In this document: positions 38,646 through 46,627 of the stretch, piece after piece
How positions within the stretch are numbered: the first letter of the stretch is position 1
How the letters are laid out: each line of letters opens with the position of its first letter
Virus record (IMG/VR): IMGVR_UViG_3300031753_000002
Location: 1-64,000 of that record
Reading direction: 5' to 3' (one strand)
Origin: a virus
Length of the DNA: 64,000 bases
Notes under the pieces: model-generated
The model's database searches: none
Told to the model about the DNA's origin: nothing
What the model saw: only the letters and a program-made list of their open reading frames with translations
Translations under genes and position numbers: made by a program

Positions 38646-38661
38646 CTAAAAACCCGGTTGC
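38646..38661 (+). repeat. Interspersed repeat R3
   Basis: CTAAAAACCCGGTTGC, 4 nt after the Endo VII stop and about 60 nt before the 38721 gene. Confidence 0.75.
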
Positions 38662-38720
38662 GCATAGCTTGGCTCCCAGCTAAGTTATCGCGACGGTTTT
38701 TCTTTATTTTGGAGGTCACC

Positions 38721-39230
38721 ATGGCTGTATCTGGCAGTGGCACGGCAGTCCGTGCAAATAACCCCGACCCGCCGATGGTGGATCAGACCAAGTATGACGC
38801 ACGTTCCGGTGCTCCGAAGCGTCCGCAGACCACGTACCCGGTCAAGTGGGGCATGAAGGATCAGACAACCATGTCCGGCCTCGGCGTAGGTATTGGCGGG
38901 CCAGCCGGCGCGCCGGATGCAAGCTCGCCGAATCCGCTCGACCCGGAGCCCCGCGTCAAGAATTTGCGACGCCAGCCGGTCAAACTCGAAGCCAAGTGGG
39001 GAATGCGCGGAGCGTCGCAGACGGACGGCATGAGTGATAGTCATGTCACCGGCAAGACTCTCGAAACCACGATGCCAGATGGCAGCAAGCTCGGTGCGGA
39101 GGCGATGGCAGGCAAGGTTCTCGGTGAGGCAATTCTCTCGGGATCGAGCAAGCTCCCGGCTTCGCAGAGCGCGAAGACCGACAGTGGTACCGCCCCGAAG
39201 CCTTGGCCGGCGCAAGATCGCGGCGGGTAA
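38721..39230 (+). CDS. Hypothetical low-complexity virion-type protein
   Basis: 169 aa, GGAGG before ATG. Two repeats of a K-W-G-M unit (YPVKWGMKDQTT, LEAKWGMRGASQT) in a Pro/Gly/Ser-rich chain. Probably unstructured; role unknown. Confidence 0.55.
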   Translation: MAVSGSGTAVRANNPDPPMVDQTKYDARSGAPKRPQTTYPVKWGMKDQTTMSGLGVGIGGPAGAPDASSPNPLDPEPRVKNLRRQPVKLEAKWGMRGASQTDGMSDSHVTGKTLETTMPDGSKLGAEAMAGKVLGEAILSGSSKLPASQSAKTDSGTAPKPWPAQDRGG

Positions 39231-39233
39231 CGT

Positions 39234-39536
39234 ATGCGCGCCGTCCGCAGTACGCGGCCGGGCTACGCGGACCCGAGCAATCCTTGGGCGATCGCCAAGC
39301 AGCCGGCATCTCAAGGCGCTGAGGCGGTCAGTGTCATCGGGCACGGGCATGTTGCGCCTGAATTCGCCGCGGCCGTCATGCATAACGATTTGTCGGATGA
39401 CGAACGCAATTTGATGCAGGGCTACAAACCTACGCCGTTGCCTTGGTCTCAAGTGCCGACCGAAGGGTCAGATACAAATGAGACCGAGGGAGACGGGAGT
39501 GTAAGAGACCCTACAGGACAGGGATTCGGGACATGA
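39234..39536 (+). CDS. Hypothetical protein, 100 aa
   Basis: Contains SVIGHGHVAPEFAAAVMHND, acidic Gly-rich C-terminus. ATGA overlap with the DUF3309-like gene. Confidence 0.55.
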   Translation: MRAVRSTRPGYADPSNPWAIAKQPASQGAEAVSVIGHGHVAPEFAAAVMHNDLSDDERNLMQGYKPTPLPWSQVPTEGSDTNETEGDGSVRDPTGQGFGT

Positions 39537-39676
39537 GCCTCATTATTTTGATTATCGTGCTTTTGCTGCTTTTCGGCGGCGCCGGGCATTATTATGGCGG
39601 CCCGGCTTGGGGCGGGGGCGGCATCGGGCTTGTGCTCCTGATTTTGCTTATCCTGTTTTTGTTCGGTCGAATCTAG
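39533..39676 (+). CDS. DUF3309-like small membrane protein
   Basis: 47 aa. Two hydrophobic stretches (LIILIIVLLLLFGGAGHYYG and IGLVLLILLILFLFGR) around a Gly-rich turn, the pattern of DUF3309, common in Alphaproteobacteria. Role unknown. Confidence 0.7.
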   Translation: MSLIILIIVLLLLFGGAGHYYGGPAWGGGGIGLVLLILLILFLFGRI

Positions 39677-39685
39677 GAGGACGCC

Positions 39686-39838
39686 ATGGCGCCTATCGCA
39701 GCCGTCAAGTTCATTGGTTCGTGGGGATGCATCGTCGGCGCCGTCGTGCTCATGGTGCTCGGGCATGAGACGTTCGGGCTGCCCGGCGTGCTTGCGCTTC
39801 TCTCGATAGCATTTTCTCAAGCCCCGGTGACGTGGTGA
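39686..39838 (+). CDS. Small membrane protein, 50 aa
   Basis: Strong AGGAGG site. Two spans (FIGSWGCIVGAVVLMVLG and LPGVLALLSIAFS). Could be holin-sized, but context gives no support for lysis. Confidence 0.5.
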   Translation: MAPIAAVKFIGSWGCIVGAVVLMVLGHETFGLPGVLALLSIAFSQAPVTW

Positions 39839-40032
39839 AAGACGCAAAGGGACATGGCAGCGATCCGCGTAATGCCGGCGGATCGAAAGCGTCGCATGAG
39901 CGCGCGGCACCTTCGGTTCGTCCAGCGATTCAGATGATGGCTAAGCACGGGGACCTCTTTGACCCAGCGACGATATCTGAGGCACCCACTACGCACCTAG
40001 CCGCGCACATCGCGCACTTTATGGGACTGTGA
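39835..40032 (+). CDS. KDAKGHGS-family protein 6, GTG start
   Basis: 65 aa, GTGA overlap with the membrane gene. Tag KDAKGHGSDPRNAGG, then two short helices. Confidence 0.55.
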   Translation: MKDAKGHGSDPRNAGGSKASHERAAPSVRPAIQMMAKHGDLFDPATISEAPTTHLAAHIAHFMGL

Positions 40033-40038
40033 ACGGCT

Positions 40039-40503
40039 ATGATCCGCGGAAAACGACAATATGGAGCACGGCAGCAATATGGCATTCCCTTTGGAGGATT
40101 GAATTCTACGCGCCCGGCACAGAGCCCCGAAAGTGATTTGCAAAATTTAGGCGGCACGGCGCCGGGGGGATTAGTTGGGTTTCCTGGTGGAAATTCACAA
40201 TGGAACACACCAAACGCCGCAGTGCATGCCGATGCAAATTTGCCGCCCGGCGCAACAGTCAATCCGTTGCACAAGGCGTTGGCGTATAGCCATGCGACGG
40301 CTGCGGATGGCGCACCGGATGTGGCGCGCAACGTACCAATTCACCCCGGCCTTCGGCCGGGCCTGTTCCGCACGGCGAGCGATGCCAATCCGCGCGCCCC
40401 GGACGGGCAGATAACAACGCAGGGGCCGATCGCTCCGAATGGTAGGTACCGCGGCGACTCGCCTGAGATACCGAAGCAGCCGAAAGGCACGTACGTCCGA
40501 TGA
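40039..40503 (+). CDS. Hypothetical Gly/Pro/Asn-rich protein, 154 aa
   Basis: Low-complexity sequence without a clear domain (NLPPGATVNPLHKALAYSHA is the only helix-like part). Somewhat lower GC than neighbours. Confidence 0.5.
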   Translation: MIRGKRQYGARQQYGIPFGGLNSTRPAQSPESDLQNLGGTAPGGLVGFPGGNSQWNTPNAAVHADANLPPGATVNPLHKALAYSHATAADGAPDVARNVPIHPGLRPGLFRTASDANPRAPDGQITTQGPIAPNGRYRGDSPEIPKQPKGTYVR

Positions 40504-40556
40504 TAATGCTCTATGTGGCATATGTCGCGACGATACAGGCAATGTGGGAGATTGTG

Positions 40557-40892
40557 ATGGCACAAGAAATCGTTGGTTCTCGGATGCCGACGTTGGCGTC
40601 CGATGCGCTTCACCCGTCCGATCGCGGCTATGGACAGAACGGCTTTGCCGGGCCGTCGAGTGATGAACCGGGACAGAACAGCAAGAGCGGTTTCCTGCCC
40701 GGTGTCGATCTAGCCGCGGCTGTGGCCGATAATGGGCTGCGATCGGCTCCGCAAGAGCTTTCGCGTTCGGGAATGGAGCGTCCGCGGGGTGAGAAGGGCG
40801 GCCACATTCAAGGGCCGCAGACGCGCCACGTCAGCGATGCCGGTTATCCGCCGTCGTTTGGGATGACCTCGCGGTCGCCTCGCGACCGATAA
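40557..40892 (+). CDS. Hypothetical protein, 111 aa
   Basis: ATG with GGGAG 7 nt upstream; a start at 40500 (ATGA overlap) is possible. VGSRMPTLASDALHPSDRGY then low complexity. Not recognised. Confidence 0.5.
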   Translation: MAQEIVGSRMPTLASDALHPSDRGYGQNGFAGPSSDEPGQNSKSGFLPGVDLAAAVADNGLRSAPQELSRSGMERPRGEKGGHIQGPQTRHVSDAGYPPSFGMTSRSPRDR

Positions 40893-40905
40893 GACGCGTC
40901 TTATC
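40888..40905 (+). terminator. Perfect 18-bp palindrome at a stop codon
   Basis: GATAAGACGCGTCTTATC, followed by TTTGCC; it overlaps the TAA of the gene. Weak terminator or regulatory site. A related GATAA...TTATC pair follows at about 40921-40938. Confidence 0.4.
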
Positions 40906-40938
40906 TTTGCCGCTAACCCTGATAAGGGAAACGTTATC

Positions 40939-41070
40939 ATGCGAAAAGCTCCGCCCCGCCCGGCAACCCCTCAACCTCAAACCCAAGCGGGTCAAGCTGC
41001 GGGCGCGGGCAAGCTAAACCTCGCGAACGCGAGCGCGGCCGGGACAACGGCCGGCTACGCGCTATCGTGA
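40939..41070 (+). CDS. Small Ala/Pro-rich protein, 43 aa
   Basis: AAGGGAA upstream. Ends LNLANASAAGTTAGYALS, nearly the same as LANASAASTTAG in the next gene, so the two are related. Confidence 0.5.
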   Translation: MRKAPPRPATPQPQTQAGQAAGAGKLNLANASAAGTTAGYALS

Positions 41071-41088
41071 GAGGATGAGAGGCGTTAG

Positions 41089-41391
41089 ATGAGCAAAAAT
41101 AAATCGGCATTGCAAACGGCTTCATCTCCGACTCGTATGACTTTAGCTAACGCCTCAGCGGCGTCAACTACCGCTGGGGCACCGACTCCATTAAGTATGG
41201 GACCACAAGGCGGCCCCGCACTTAGTGTCGGACCGCAGACAAGCCCGAGCCCAAAAGGTTCGAATCAACCACTGCCCGCTTCAGCGCCACGGCCGCCCGT
41301 CGCGCCGCATGGCGGCACCAAGTCTCTCGGGACGCACCAATCCGCCTCGCCGAACAAGAAGGGCAATCCGGTACACGGTATGTCAAAATAA
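41089..41391 (+). CDS. Hypothetical Ser/Pro-rich protein, 100 aa
   Basis: Shares the LANASAAxTTAG segment with the 43-aa protein; otherwise disordered. Lies directly before the terminase genes. Confidence 0.5.
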   Translation: MSKNKSALQTASSPTRMTLANASAASTTAGAPTPLSMGPQGGPALSVGPQTSPSPKGSNQPLPASAPRPPVAPHGGTKSLGTHQSASPNKKGNPVHGMSK

Positions 41392-41447
41392 GGCGCGCAT
41401 GGGCGCGCACGTCGGCATGGGCCGGCGCAGAAGATTAGGAGGCTGAC

Positions 41448-42182
41448 ATGGGTCAGAACCGGCAAGCCAAATATAGACCCGGCTTTGATAAAAGTTCGCA
41501 TGGGCACGTTCGATCTTCGCAGGCTATCATCGGAGTTGACGCCCGCGGTCGGCCAGTAATTCAGAAGCGTCCCGGCGCCCCCACCAAGTACACCCCCGAA
41601 CTATGTCAACGTATTCTAACCGCTATTGAGCGATGGGCAAACGTGACGCATGCGTGCGCCATGAACGGCATCATATATCCGACGTTTCGGCATTGGCTCC
41701 TAAAAAGTAGGAACGGTCGGGTCGGCGACGGATTCGATGTAGAGTTCGATGGCCGCGTTGATAGGCTCCACGTTCATTATGACGATTGCCTGGACGCGTC
41801 AGTGCAGCGAATCGAAGAAAATCTCATGGATCGTGCAATCGGCTGGAAAGAGGTCCTGACGGATAAGGGCCGTGTGCAATACCAGTTCGATGAAGACTTG
41901 CTTAGTCTCGGGTTCACGGGATACGAGGCGTATCTCCGCGATGAAAACGGCAAACCTATTCCCGAGACTGTGGACAAGCAGGACCCCGAGGTCATGCTCA
42001 TGGTTTTGAAACATTTCCGTCCTGAGCGCTGGACGACGAAGATCGATATGGATGTGACGCACAAGGGCGGCGTCCTTGTAGTCGGTGTGAAGGCAACATC
42101 CGAAGAACTGACTGACCTCGCCAAGAAGGCGCGTGACAACCCGGTTGAGATCGAGTTTCGTGAAGACGGGGAGGACGTGTGA
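41448..42182 (+). CDS. Terminase small subunit-like protein
   Basis: 244 aa. A helix-turn-helix near residues 45-85 (YTPELCQRILTAIERWANVT followed by HACAMNGIIYPTFRHWLLK), an oligomerisation-like helical middle and a C-terminal DPEVMLMVLKHFRPERW segment common in small terminases. Recognises phage DNA for packaging and loads the large subunit. TGATG junction with TerL. Confidence 0.75.
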   Translation: MGQNRQAKYRPGFDKSSHGHVRSSQAIIGVDARGRPVIQKRPGAPTKYTPELCQRILTAIERWANVTHACAMNGIIYPTFRHWLLKSRNGRVGDGFDVEFDGRVDRLHVHYDDCLDASVQRIEENLMDRAIGWKEVLTDKGRVQYQFDEDLLSLGFTGYEAYLRDENGKPIPETVDKQDPEVMLMVLKHFRPERWTTKIDMDVTHKGGVLVVGVKATSEELTDLAKKARDNPVEIEFREDGEDV

Positions 42183-43729
42183 TGCACACCATCCACGCCT
42201 TTCGCAAAGTCGGGAATGAATACATCCCGCTGGTCTATGACGATCATGGCAAGGAAATCGAAGCTGTGTGGGCGCCGCAGCCCGGTTCGCAAGAGCTATT
42301 TCTCAAGGCGTCTGAAATCGAGGTTCTGTACGAAGGAACACGCGGTCCCGGCAAGACCGACGCTCTGATTATGGATTTTTGTCAGGACGTGGGCAAGGGC
42401 TGGGGCGCGGAATGGAAGGGCGTGCTGTTTCGGCAAACGCATCCACAGTTGAGAGACGTGATCGAGAAATCAAAAAAGTGGATCAAACGTATCTGGCCCG
42501 GCGCTTTCTACAACGAGATCAAATTCTTCTGGGAGTGGGAATCGGGCGAACGCTTGTATTTTTCACATTTCAACGTTCCGTCGCAGTATTCCGACTATCA
42601 CGGCCATGCGTACCCGTGGATCGGCTGGGAGGAATTGACAACGTGGCCGAACCCAGACTGCTTCAAAGTCATGTTCGCATGCTCGCGCTCGACGATAGCA
42701 AAGATGCCGAGAAAAGTCCGGGCGACAACGAATCCCTACGGAGTCGGGCATAATTGGGTAAAGTCACGCTACCGACTGCCTGTGCCGCCGGGCGATATCG
42801 TTGGGCCGGTCATTGCTGATAGCATTGACGATCAAGGAAACCCGGAGCCGCCGCGCCGCGCAGTTCACGGCTACCTCGACGAAAATAAAATTCTTGCGCA
42901 TACGGACCCCGGCTACAAAAGTCGGATTCGGGCTGCGGCTCGAAACGAGAGCGAGCTTCGGGCGTGGCTCGACGGATCGTGGGATATCGTCGCAGGCGGC
43001 ATGTTCGACGATATTTGGTATGAATACAGGCACGCAATCGTGGTGCAGCCTTTCGAGGTTCCGCCGGGATGGAAGATCACGCGGGCGTACGATCACGGGT
43101 CTTCGAAGCCGTTTAGCGTCGGCTGGTATGCTGAGAGCGACGGCACTGATTTGGCATTCCCGGATGGTACTGTGCGCGCCACACTCCGCGGCGATATCTT
43201 TCGGATCAAAGAGTGGTACGGCTGGCGCGGGCAACCGAACGAAGGCTCACGCATGTTGGTCCCCGATATCGCCAAGGGTATCGTCGAGCGGGAAATCAAG
43301 TGGGAATGGCGGGCGCCTGATGGTTCATCCAATCGTGTCAAGCGTGGCCCCGCCGACAGTTCGATCTTCGACGATTCGAACGGCATCAGCATCGCCGAAG
43401 ATTTCGAGAAGCCGATCATGTTCAACGGCGTGAAGCACAAGGGCATCGTGTGGGAGAAAGCCGACAAGGGACACGGGTCGCGCGAACAAGGATGGGAGCA
43501 AATCCGAAAGAGGCTCAAGGCCACGAAGCGTCCGCCGGGCGGCTATCGCGAGGTTCCTGGCCTATTCATTACGAAGGATTGCGTCCATTGGCTTCGCACG
43601 GTTCCTACTCTGCCGCGTGATGAAAAGAAGATCGATGATGTTAATGATGAAGCCGAGGATCACACTGGCGACGAAACCCGATATCGATTGCGTTTTGAAA
43701 GTCGCACCGTGACAAGTAGGAGGGCATAA
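42182..43729 (+). CDS. Terminase large subunit
   Basis: 515 aa. ATPase: Walker A EGTRGPGKTD, Walker B-like YPWIGWEEL. C-terminal nuclease: RAYDHGSSKPFSVGW (first Asp), GPADSSIFDD and the DDVNDEAEDH region. It drives DNA into the prohead and cuts it. The last ~40 codons are AT-richer than the rest. Stop overlaps the next ATG (TAATG). Confidence 0.93.
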   Translation: MHTIHAFRKVGNEYIPLVYDDHGKEIEAVWAPQPGSQELFLKASEIEVLYEGTRGPGKTDALIMDFCQDVGKGWGAEWKGVLFRQTHPQLRDVIEKSKKWIKRIWPGAFYNEIKFFWEWESGERLYFSHFNVPSQYSDYHGHAYPWIGWEELTTWPNPDCFKVMFACSRSTIAKMPRKVRATTNPYGVGHNWVKSRYRLPVPPGDIVGPVIADSIDDQGNPEPPRRAVHGYLDENKILAHTDPGYKSRIRAAARNESELRAWLDGSWDIVAGGMFDDIWYEYRHAIVVQPFEVPPGWKITRAYDHGSSKPFSVGWYAESDGTDLAFPDGTVRATLRGDIFRIKEWYGWRGQPNEGSRMLVPDIAKGIVEREIKWEWRAPDGSSNRVKRGPADSSIFDDSNGISIAEDFEKPIMFNGVKHKGIVWEKADKGHGSREQGWEQIRKRLKATKRPPGGYREVPGLFITKDCVHWLRTVPTLPRDEKKIDDVNDEAEDHTGDETRYRLRFESRTVTSRRA

Positions 43730-43884
43730 TGGCTGCGTTGTTAGGTTCTGTAGCTCTTACGGGCGCGGAAAAGAGTGCTCGATATGATGTTAAGCATCGT
43801 ATCGAACGCGCCGAAGACGGCACCGCCGAAGAACATGAAGCGATTGCCGCATGGATGAAAGGGTACTCTCATGGCTCTCGATGA
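43729..43884 (+). CDS. Small protein between terminase and portal, 51 aa
   Basis: AGGAGG precedes the ATG at the TAATG junction. ARYDVKHRIERAEDGTAEEH and a C-terminal AAWMKGYSHGSR; AT-type codons (TTG TTA GGT TCT). Overlaps the portal start by 14 nt. Not recognised. Confidence 0.55.
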   Translation: MAALLGSVALTGAEKSARYDVKHRIERAEDGTAEEHEAIAAWMKGYSHGSR

Positions 43885-45514
43885 TCGTCATCCTGAATAT
43901 GTGCAAAGACTCGGAGAGTGGATACAATGCCGAGATTGCTACGCTGGGGAGCGAGCAATCAAGCGTAAGCGCTTAGATTATCTTCCTCCAAGTGAGGCGA
44001 TGGTGCAAGACGGAATGACTACACCAACATCCCCAGGCTGGAAAGACTATGAAGCATATCTGACCAGAGCTTACTTTCATGACGTTATGCGAGATGCTGT
44101 GAAAGCAATGGTTGGAATTATGCATATGAAACCCGCCGTCATCAAACTGCCGCCGAAGCTTGCCCCAATGGTGGACAAGGCTACGATCCAAGGCGAGGGC
44201 CTGCAAATGCTCATGCGCCGAATCAATGAGGCGCAGCTTGTGTTCGGCCGCTGCGGCTTGCTTGTTGATGCGCCAACCGGAGTGGACCCCTACAAGGCGC
44301 TTCCCTACATCGCGTTTTACGAACCCGAGCGCATCATCAATTGGGATGCCGGCCGACGCGACGAAGGCCGCAATTTGCTTGAACTTGTCGTGCTCGACGA
44401 AAGTGGGTTTCAGCGCGAGGGCTTCACATGGGTCAACGAGCGCAAACATCGCGTCCTGACGCGCGGCATTCCTGGTTCTCTCGAAAGTGGATGGACCCGC
44501 CCAGAACCTACCGACAAGTTCGCATTGTGCGTCAAAGTCAACGATATGTCGATGCCGATTCCCGACGATTTCATCGTGCCATCGATAGGCGGCCGGCCGA
44601 TGGATGAAATCCCATTCGTCTTCATCGGCGCGACCGATCTTGTGCCTGAGCCGGACCTGCCGCCCTTGCTTGGACTCAGCAATCTCGCGCTTGCGATCTA
44701 CCGCGGCGAAGCCGATTATCGGCAGACGCTTTTCATGCAAGGACAGAGCACTCTCGTTATCATCGGCGGCGCCGCCGACGATGACGACAAGCAGCTTCGC
44801 GTCGGCGCGAAGGGCCTCATTTCCCTCCGCATCGGGGGCGACGCCAAATACATCGGCGTCCCTGCCGCTGGCCTCGGTGAAATGCGGACCTCGCTCAAGA
44901 CTGATCAAGAGAACGCAGCTATGATGGGCGTTGCATTCATGGACGTGGGCAACGCTCGTGGCGAGTCAGGCGAGGCGCTGCGTATCCGCGTCGCTGCACG
45001 CACGACAACGATTTCCGCCATCGCTCAAGCGGCTGGCGCCGGTTTGGAGCAAGTTCTCAAGCTGTGCGCCATATGGGTCGGCGAAGACCCGGACACCGTG
45101 AGCGTGACGCCGCAGACCGATTTCGCGGACCAGAACGTCGCGGGTGCGAGCCTGTTGGCCTTCATGCAAGCGAAGCAACTCGGCTTGCCGCTCAGTCTCA
45201 AGAGCTTGCATCGCATGATGCATCTCAACGACATGACTGAGATGGATTTCGACACCGAGAACCAACAGATCGAAGAAGAAGCCGAGAGCTTGATCGGCAC
45301 AATGGTTCACGGCGCCGCGTTCGGCGTGACCGACGAAACCTTCCTCGATACCCAACAGGGAAGCGGAGCGGACCCGGTAGACCCCGAAGATGCTGCCGCG
45401 ACCATTCCGCCTATCCCGCCGAATCAAAACGTTCCGATCAAGCCGCACACACGCGGCTCGCCCGTTCCGCTCAAACGCAAGGTAGGCAAGAAGGGCGCGT
45501 CCAATGGTAAATGA
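43871..45514 (+). CDS. Portal protein (DUF4055)
   Basis: 547 aa. HPEYVQRLGEWIQCRDCYAG, YEAYLTRAYFHDVMRDAVKA, FGRCGLLVDAPTG and the long central helices match DUF4055 portals. Forms the dodecameric gate for DNA entry and the tail joint. The first ~90 codons are AT-rich, then usage switches to GC-rich near 44140. Confidence 0.92.
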   Translation: MALDDRHPEYVQRLGEWIQCRDCYAGERAIKRKRLDYLPPSEAMVQDGMTTPTSPGWKDYEAYLTRAYFHDVMRDAVKAMVGIMHMKPAVIKLPPKLAPMVDKATIQGEGLQMLMRRINEAQLVFGRCGLLVDAPTGVDPYKALPYIAFYEPERIINWDAGRRDEGRNLLELVVLDESGFQREGFTWVNERKHRVLTRGIPGSLESGWTRPEPTDKFALCVKVNDMSMPIPDDFIVPSIGGRPMDEIPFVFIGATDLVPEPDLPPLLGLSNLALAIYRGEADYRQTLFMQGQSTLVIIGGAADDDDKQLRVGAKGLISLRIGGDAKYIGVPAAGLGEMRTSLKTDQENAAMMGVAFMDVGNARGESGEALRIRVAARTTTISAIAQAAGAGLEQVLKLCAIWVGEDPDTVSVTPQTDFADQNVAGASLLAFMQAKQLGLPLSLKSLHRMMHLNDMTEMDFDTENQQIEEEAESLIGTMVHGAAFGVTDETFLDTQQGSGADPVDPEDAAATIPPIPPNQNVPIKPHTRGSPVPLKRKVGKKGASNGK

Positions 45515-45746
45515 GCGAGCGCGTCGGGTCTCGGTTTGGAATGCAGTCATCGCCATCATTGACCAAACCGAGCTTGAAATGCGCGATATCATAGAGCGAG
45601 AGTTCGTCAACACCGCGGGCCTGGACGGGCTTCGGCTCGGCGAGGCCATGACGGCAGCGAACCGCGCCATGAAGCAAATCACGCCGTTGCGCGTTCGGGC
45701 AATCAAGCGCGCGTTCCGATTGATCCGTGACAAGGGCATGGCATGA
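45504..45746 (+). CDS. Hypothetical helical protein, 80 aa
   Basis: Overlaps the portal end by 11 nt and the next gene by 4. Helical (WNAVIAIIDQTELEMRDIIE). Probably a head accessory. Confidence 0.55.
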   Translation: MVNERARRVSVWNAVIAIIDQTELEMRDIIEREFVNTAGLDGLRLGEAMTAANRAMKQITPLRVRAIKRAFRLIRDKGMA

Positions 45747-46627
45747 CCTTCGACCCGAACGAAGCACGTGACTATCACGGCCGCTGGACGGCTGGGAGCG
45801 GGAGCGTGGCGGAAGCACAGGCGCAGGCCATGAAGATTGCCGGCGGGCGCCAGCCGCTCGCCGGACTGCTGCAGAAGCCTATCAAGCTCGGCGACGAATG
45901 GTATGTGCCCGGCCCGAACGCGCGTATCGCCGACGCGGCTGAAGCGTACATGAAGGCCGCGGGCCTGCCGTATGATCCGCCAAAGACTTACCAGAAGGTT
46001 GACTCCGAGCGCGCCACGAAGATCGCGCAAGCCTTTGAAGACATGAAGCATGATCCGAACGACCCGGCCGTCAAGGCATCTTATGAAGCGATGGCGCGTG
46101 AAACCCTCGCCCAATGGCAGGCGCTCAAGGCGACTGGCCTTCAAGTCGAGTGGATCAAGCCCGGCCAGCCGGACCCCTATGCAGACAGTCCACGTCGCGC
46201 CGCGATGGATATGAGTCTGCATAATCATTGGTGGGGCTTTCCGACCGACATGGGCTTTGGCACTGGACCCGAAGCCGAGAAGGCCATGAAGGATAACCCG
46301 TTACTCGCGCCGACCAATGAGGTTGTAGGTGGGCGCCACTTGGTCGTCAACGATGTGTTCCGAATCGTGCATGACCAGTTCGGGCATTTCAAAGAGGGCA
46401 ATGGCTTCCGGGCGGACGGCGAGGAAAACGCGTGGCGCTCGCACGTGGCGATGTATTCGCCGCTTGCCCGCGGCGCGATGACCTCCGAAACTCGGGGGCA
46501 AAATTCGTGGGTAAATTTTGGGCCGTATGGGGCGGCGAACAAGCACGCGAGCGCGGCCGATACTCACTACGCCGATCAAAAGGTCGGTCTCATGCCGGAA
46601 TGGACCCGGACTGAGGGTGCGAAATGA
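45743..46627 (+). CDS. Minor head protein with RDxHGRWT motif
   Basis: 294 aa. N-terminal FDPNEARDYHGRWTAGSGS, then a conserved C-terminal domain: HLVVNDVFRIVHDQFGHFKE, ENAWRSHVAMYSPLARGAM, TETRGQNSWVNFGPYG-type. The ordered His, Glu and Arg residues suggest an enzyme, unknown which. Between portal and MuF-like genes, so possibly capsid cargo. Confidence 0.62.
   Translation: MTFDPNEARDYHGRWTAGSGSVAEAQAQAMKIAGGRQPLAGLLQKPIKLGDEWYVPGPNARIADAAEAYMKAAGLPYDPPKTYQKVDSERATKIAQAFEDMKHDPNDPAVKASYEAMARETLAQWQALKATGLQVEWIKPGQPDPYADSPRRAAMDMSLHNHWWGFPTDMGFGTGPEAEKAMKDNPLLAPTNEVVGGRHLVVNDVFRIVHDQFGHFKEGNGFRADGEENAWRSHVAMYSPLARGAMTSETRGQNSWVNFGPYGAANKHASAADTHYADQKVGLMPEWTRTEGAK

Noticed and set aside
39686-39838. 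Holin
   Set aside because: Two membrane spans and small size fit, but there is no endolysin or spanin gene beside it and the neighbours are virion/accessory genes.
44966-46228. 420-codon minus-strand ORF opposite portal and minor head genes
   Set aside because: Antisense shadow; the plus-strand genes are well supported by motifs.
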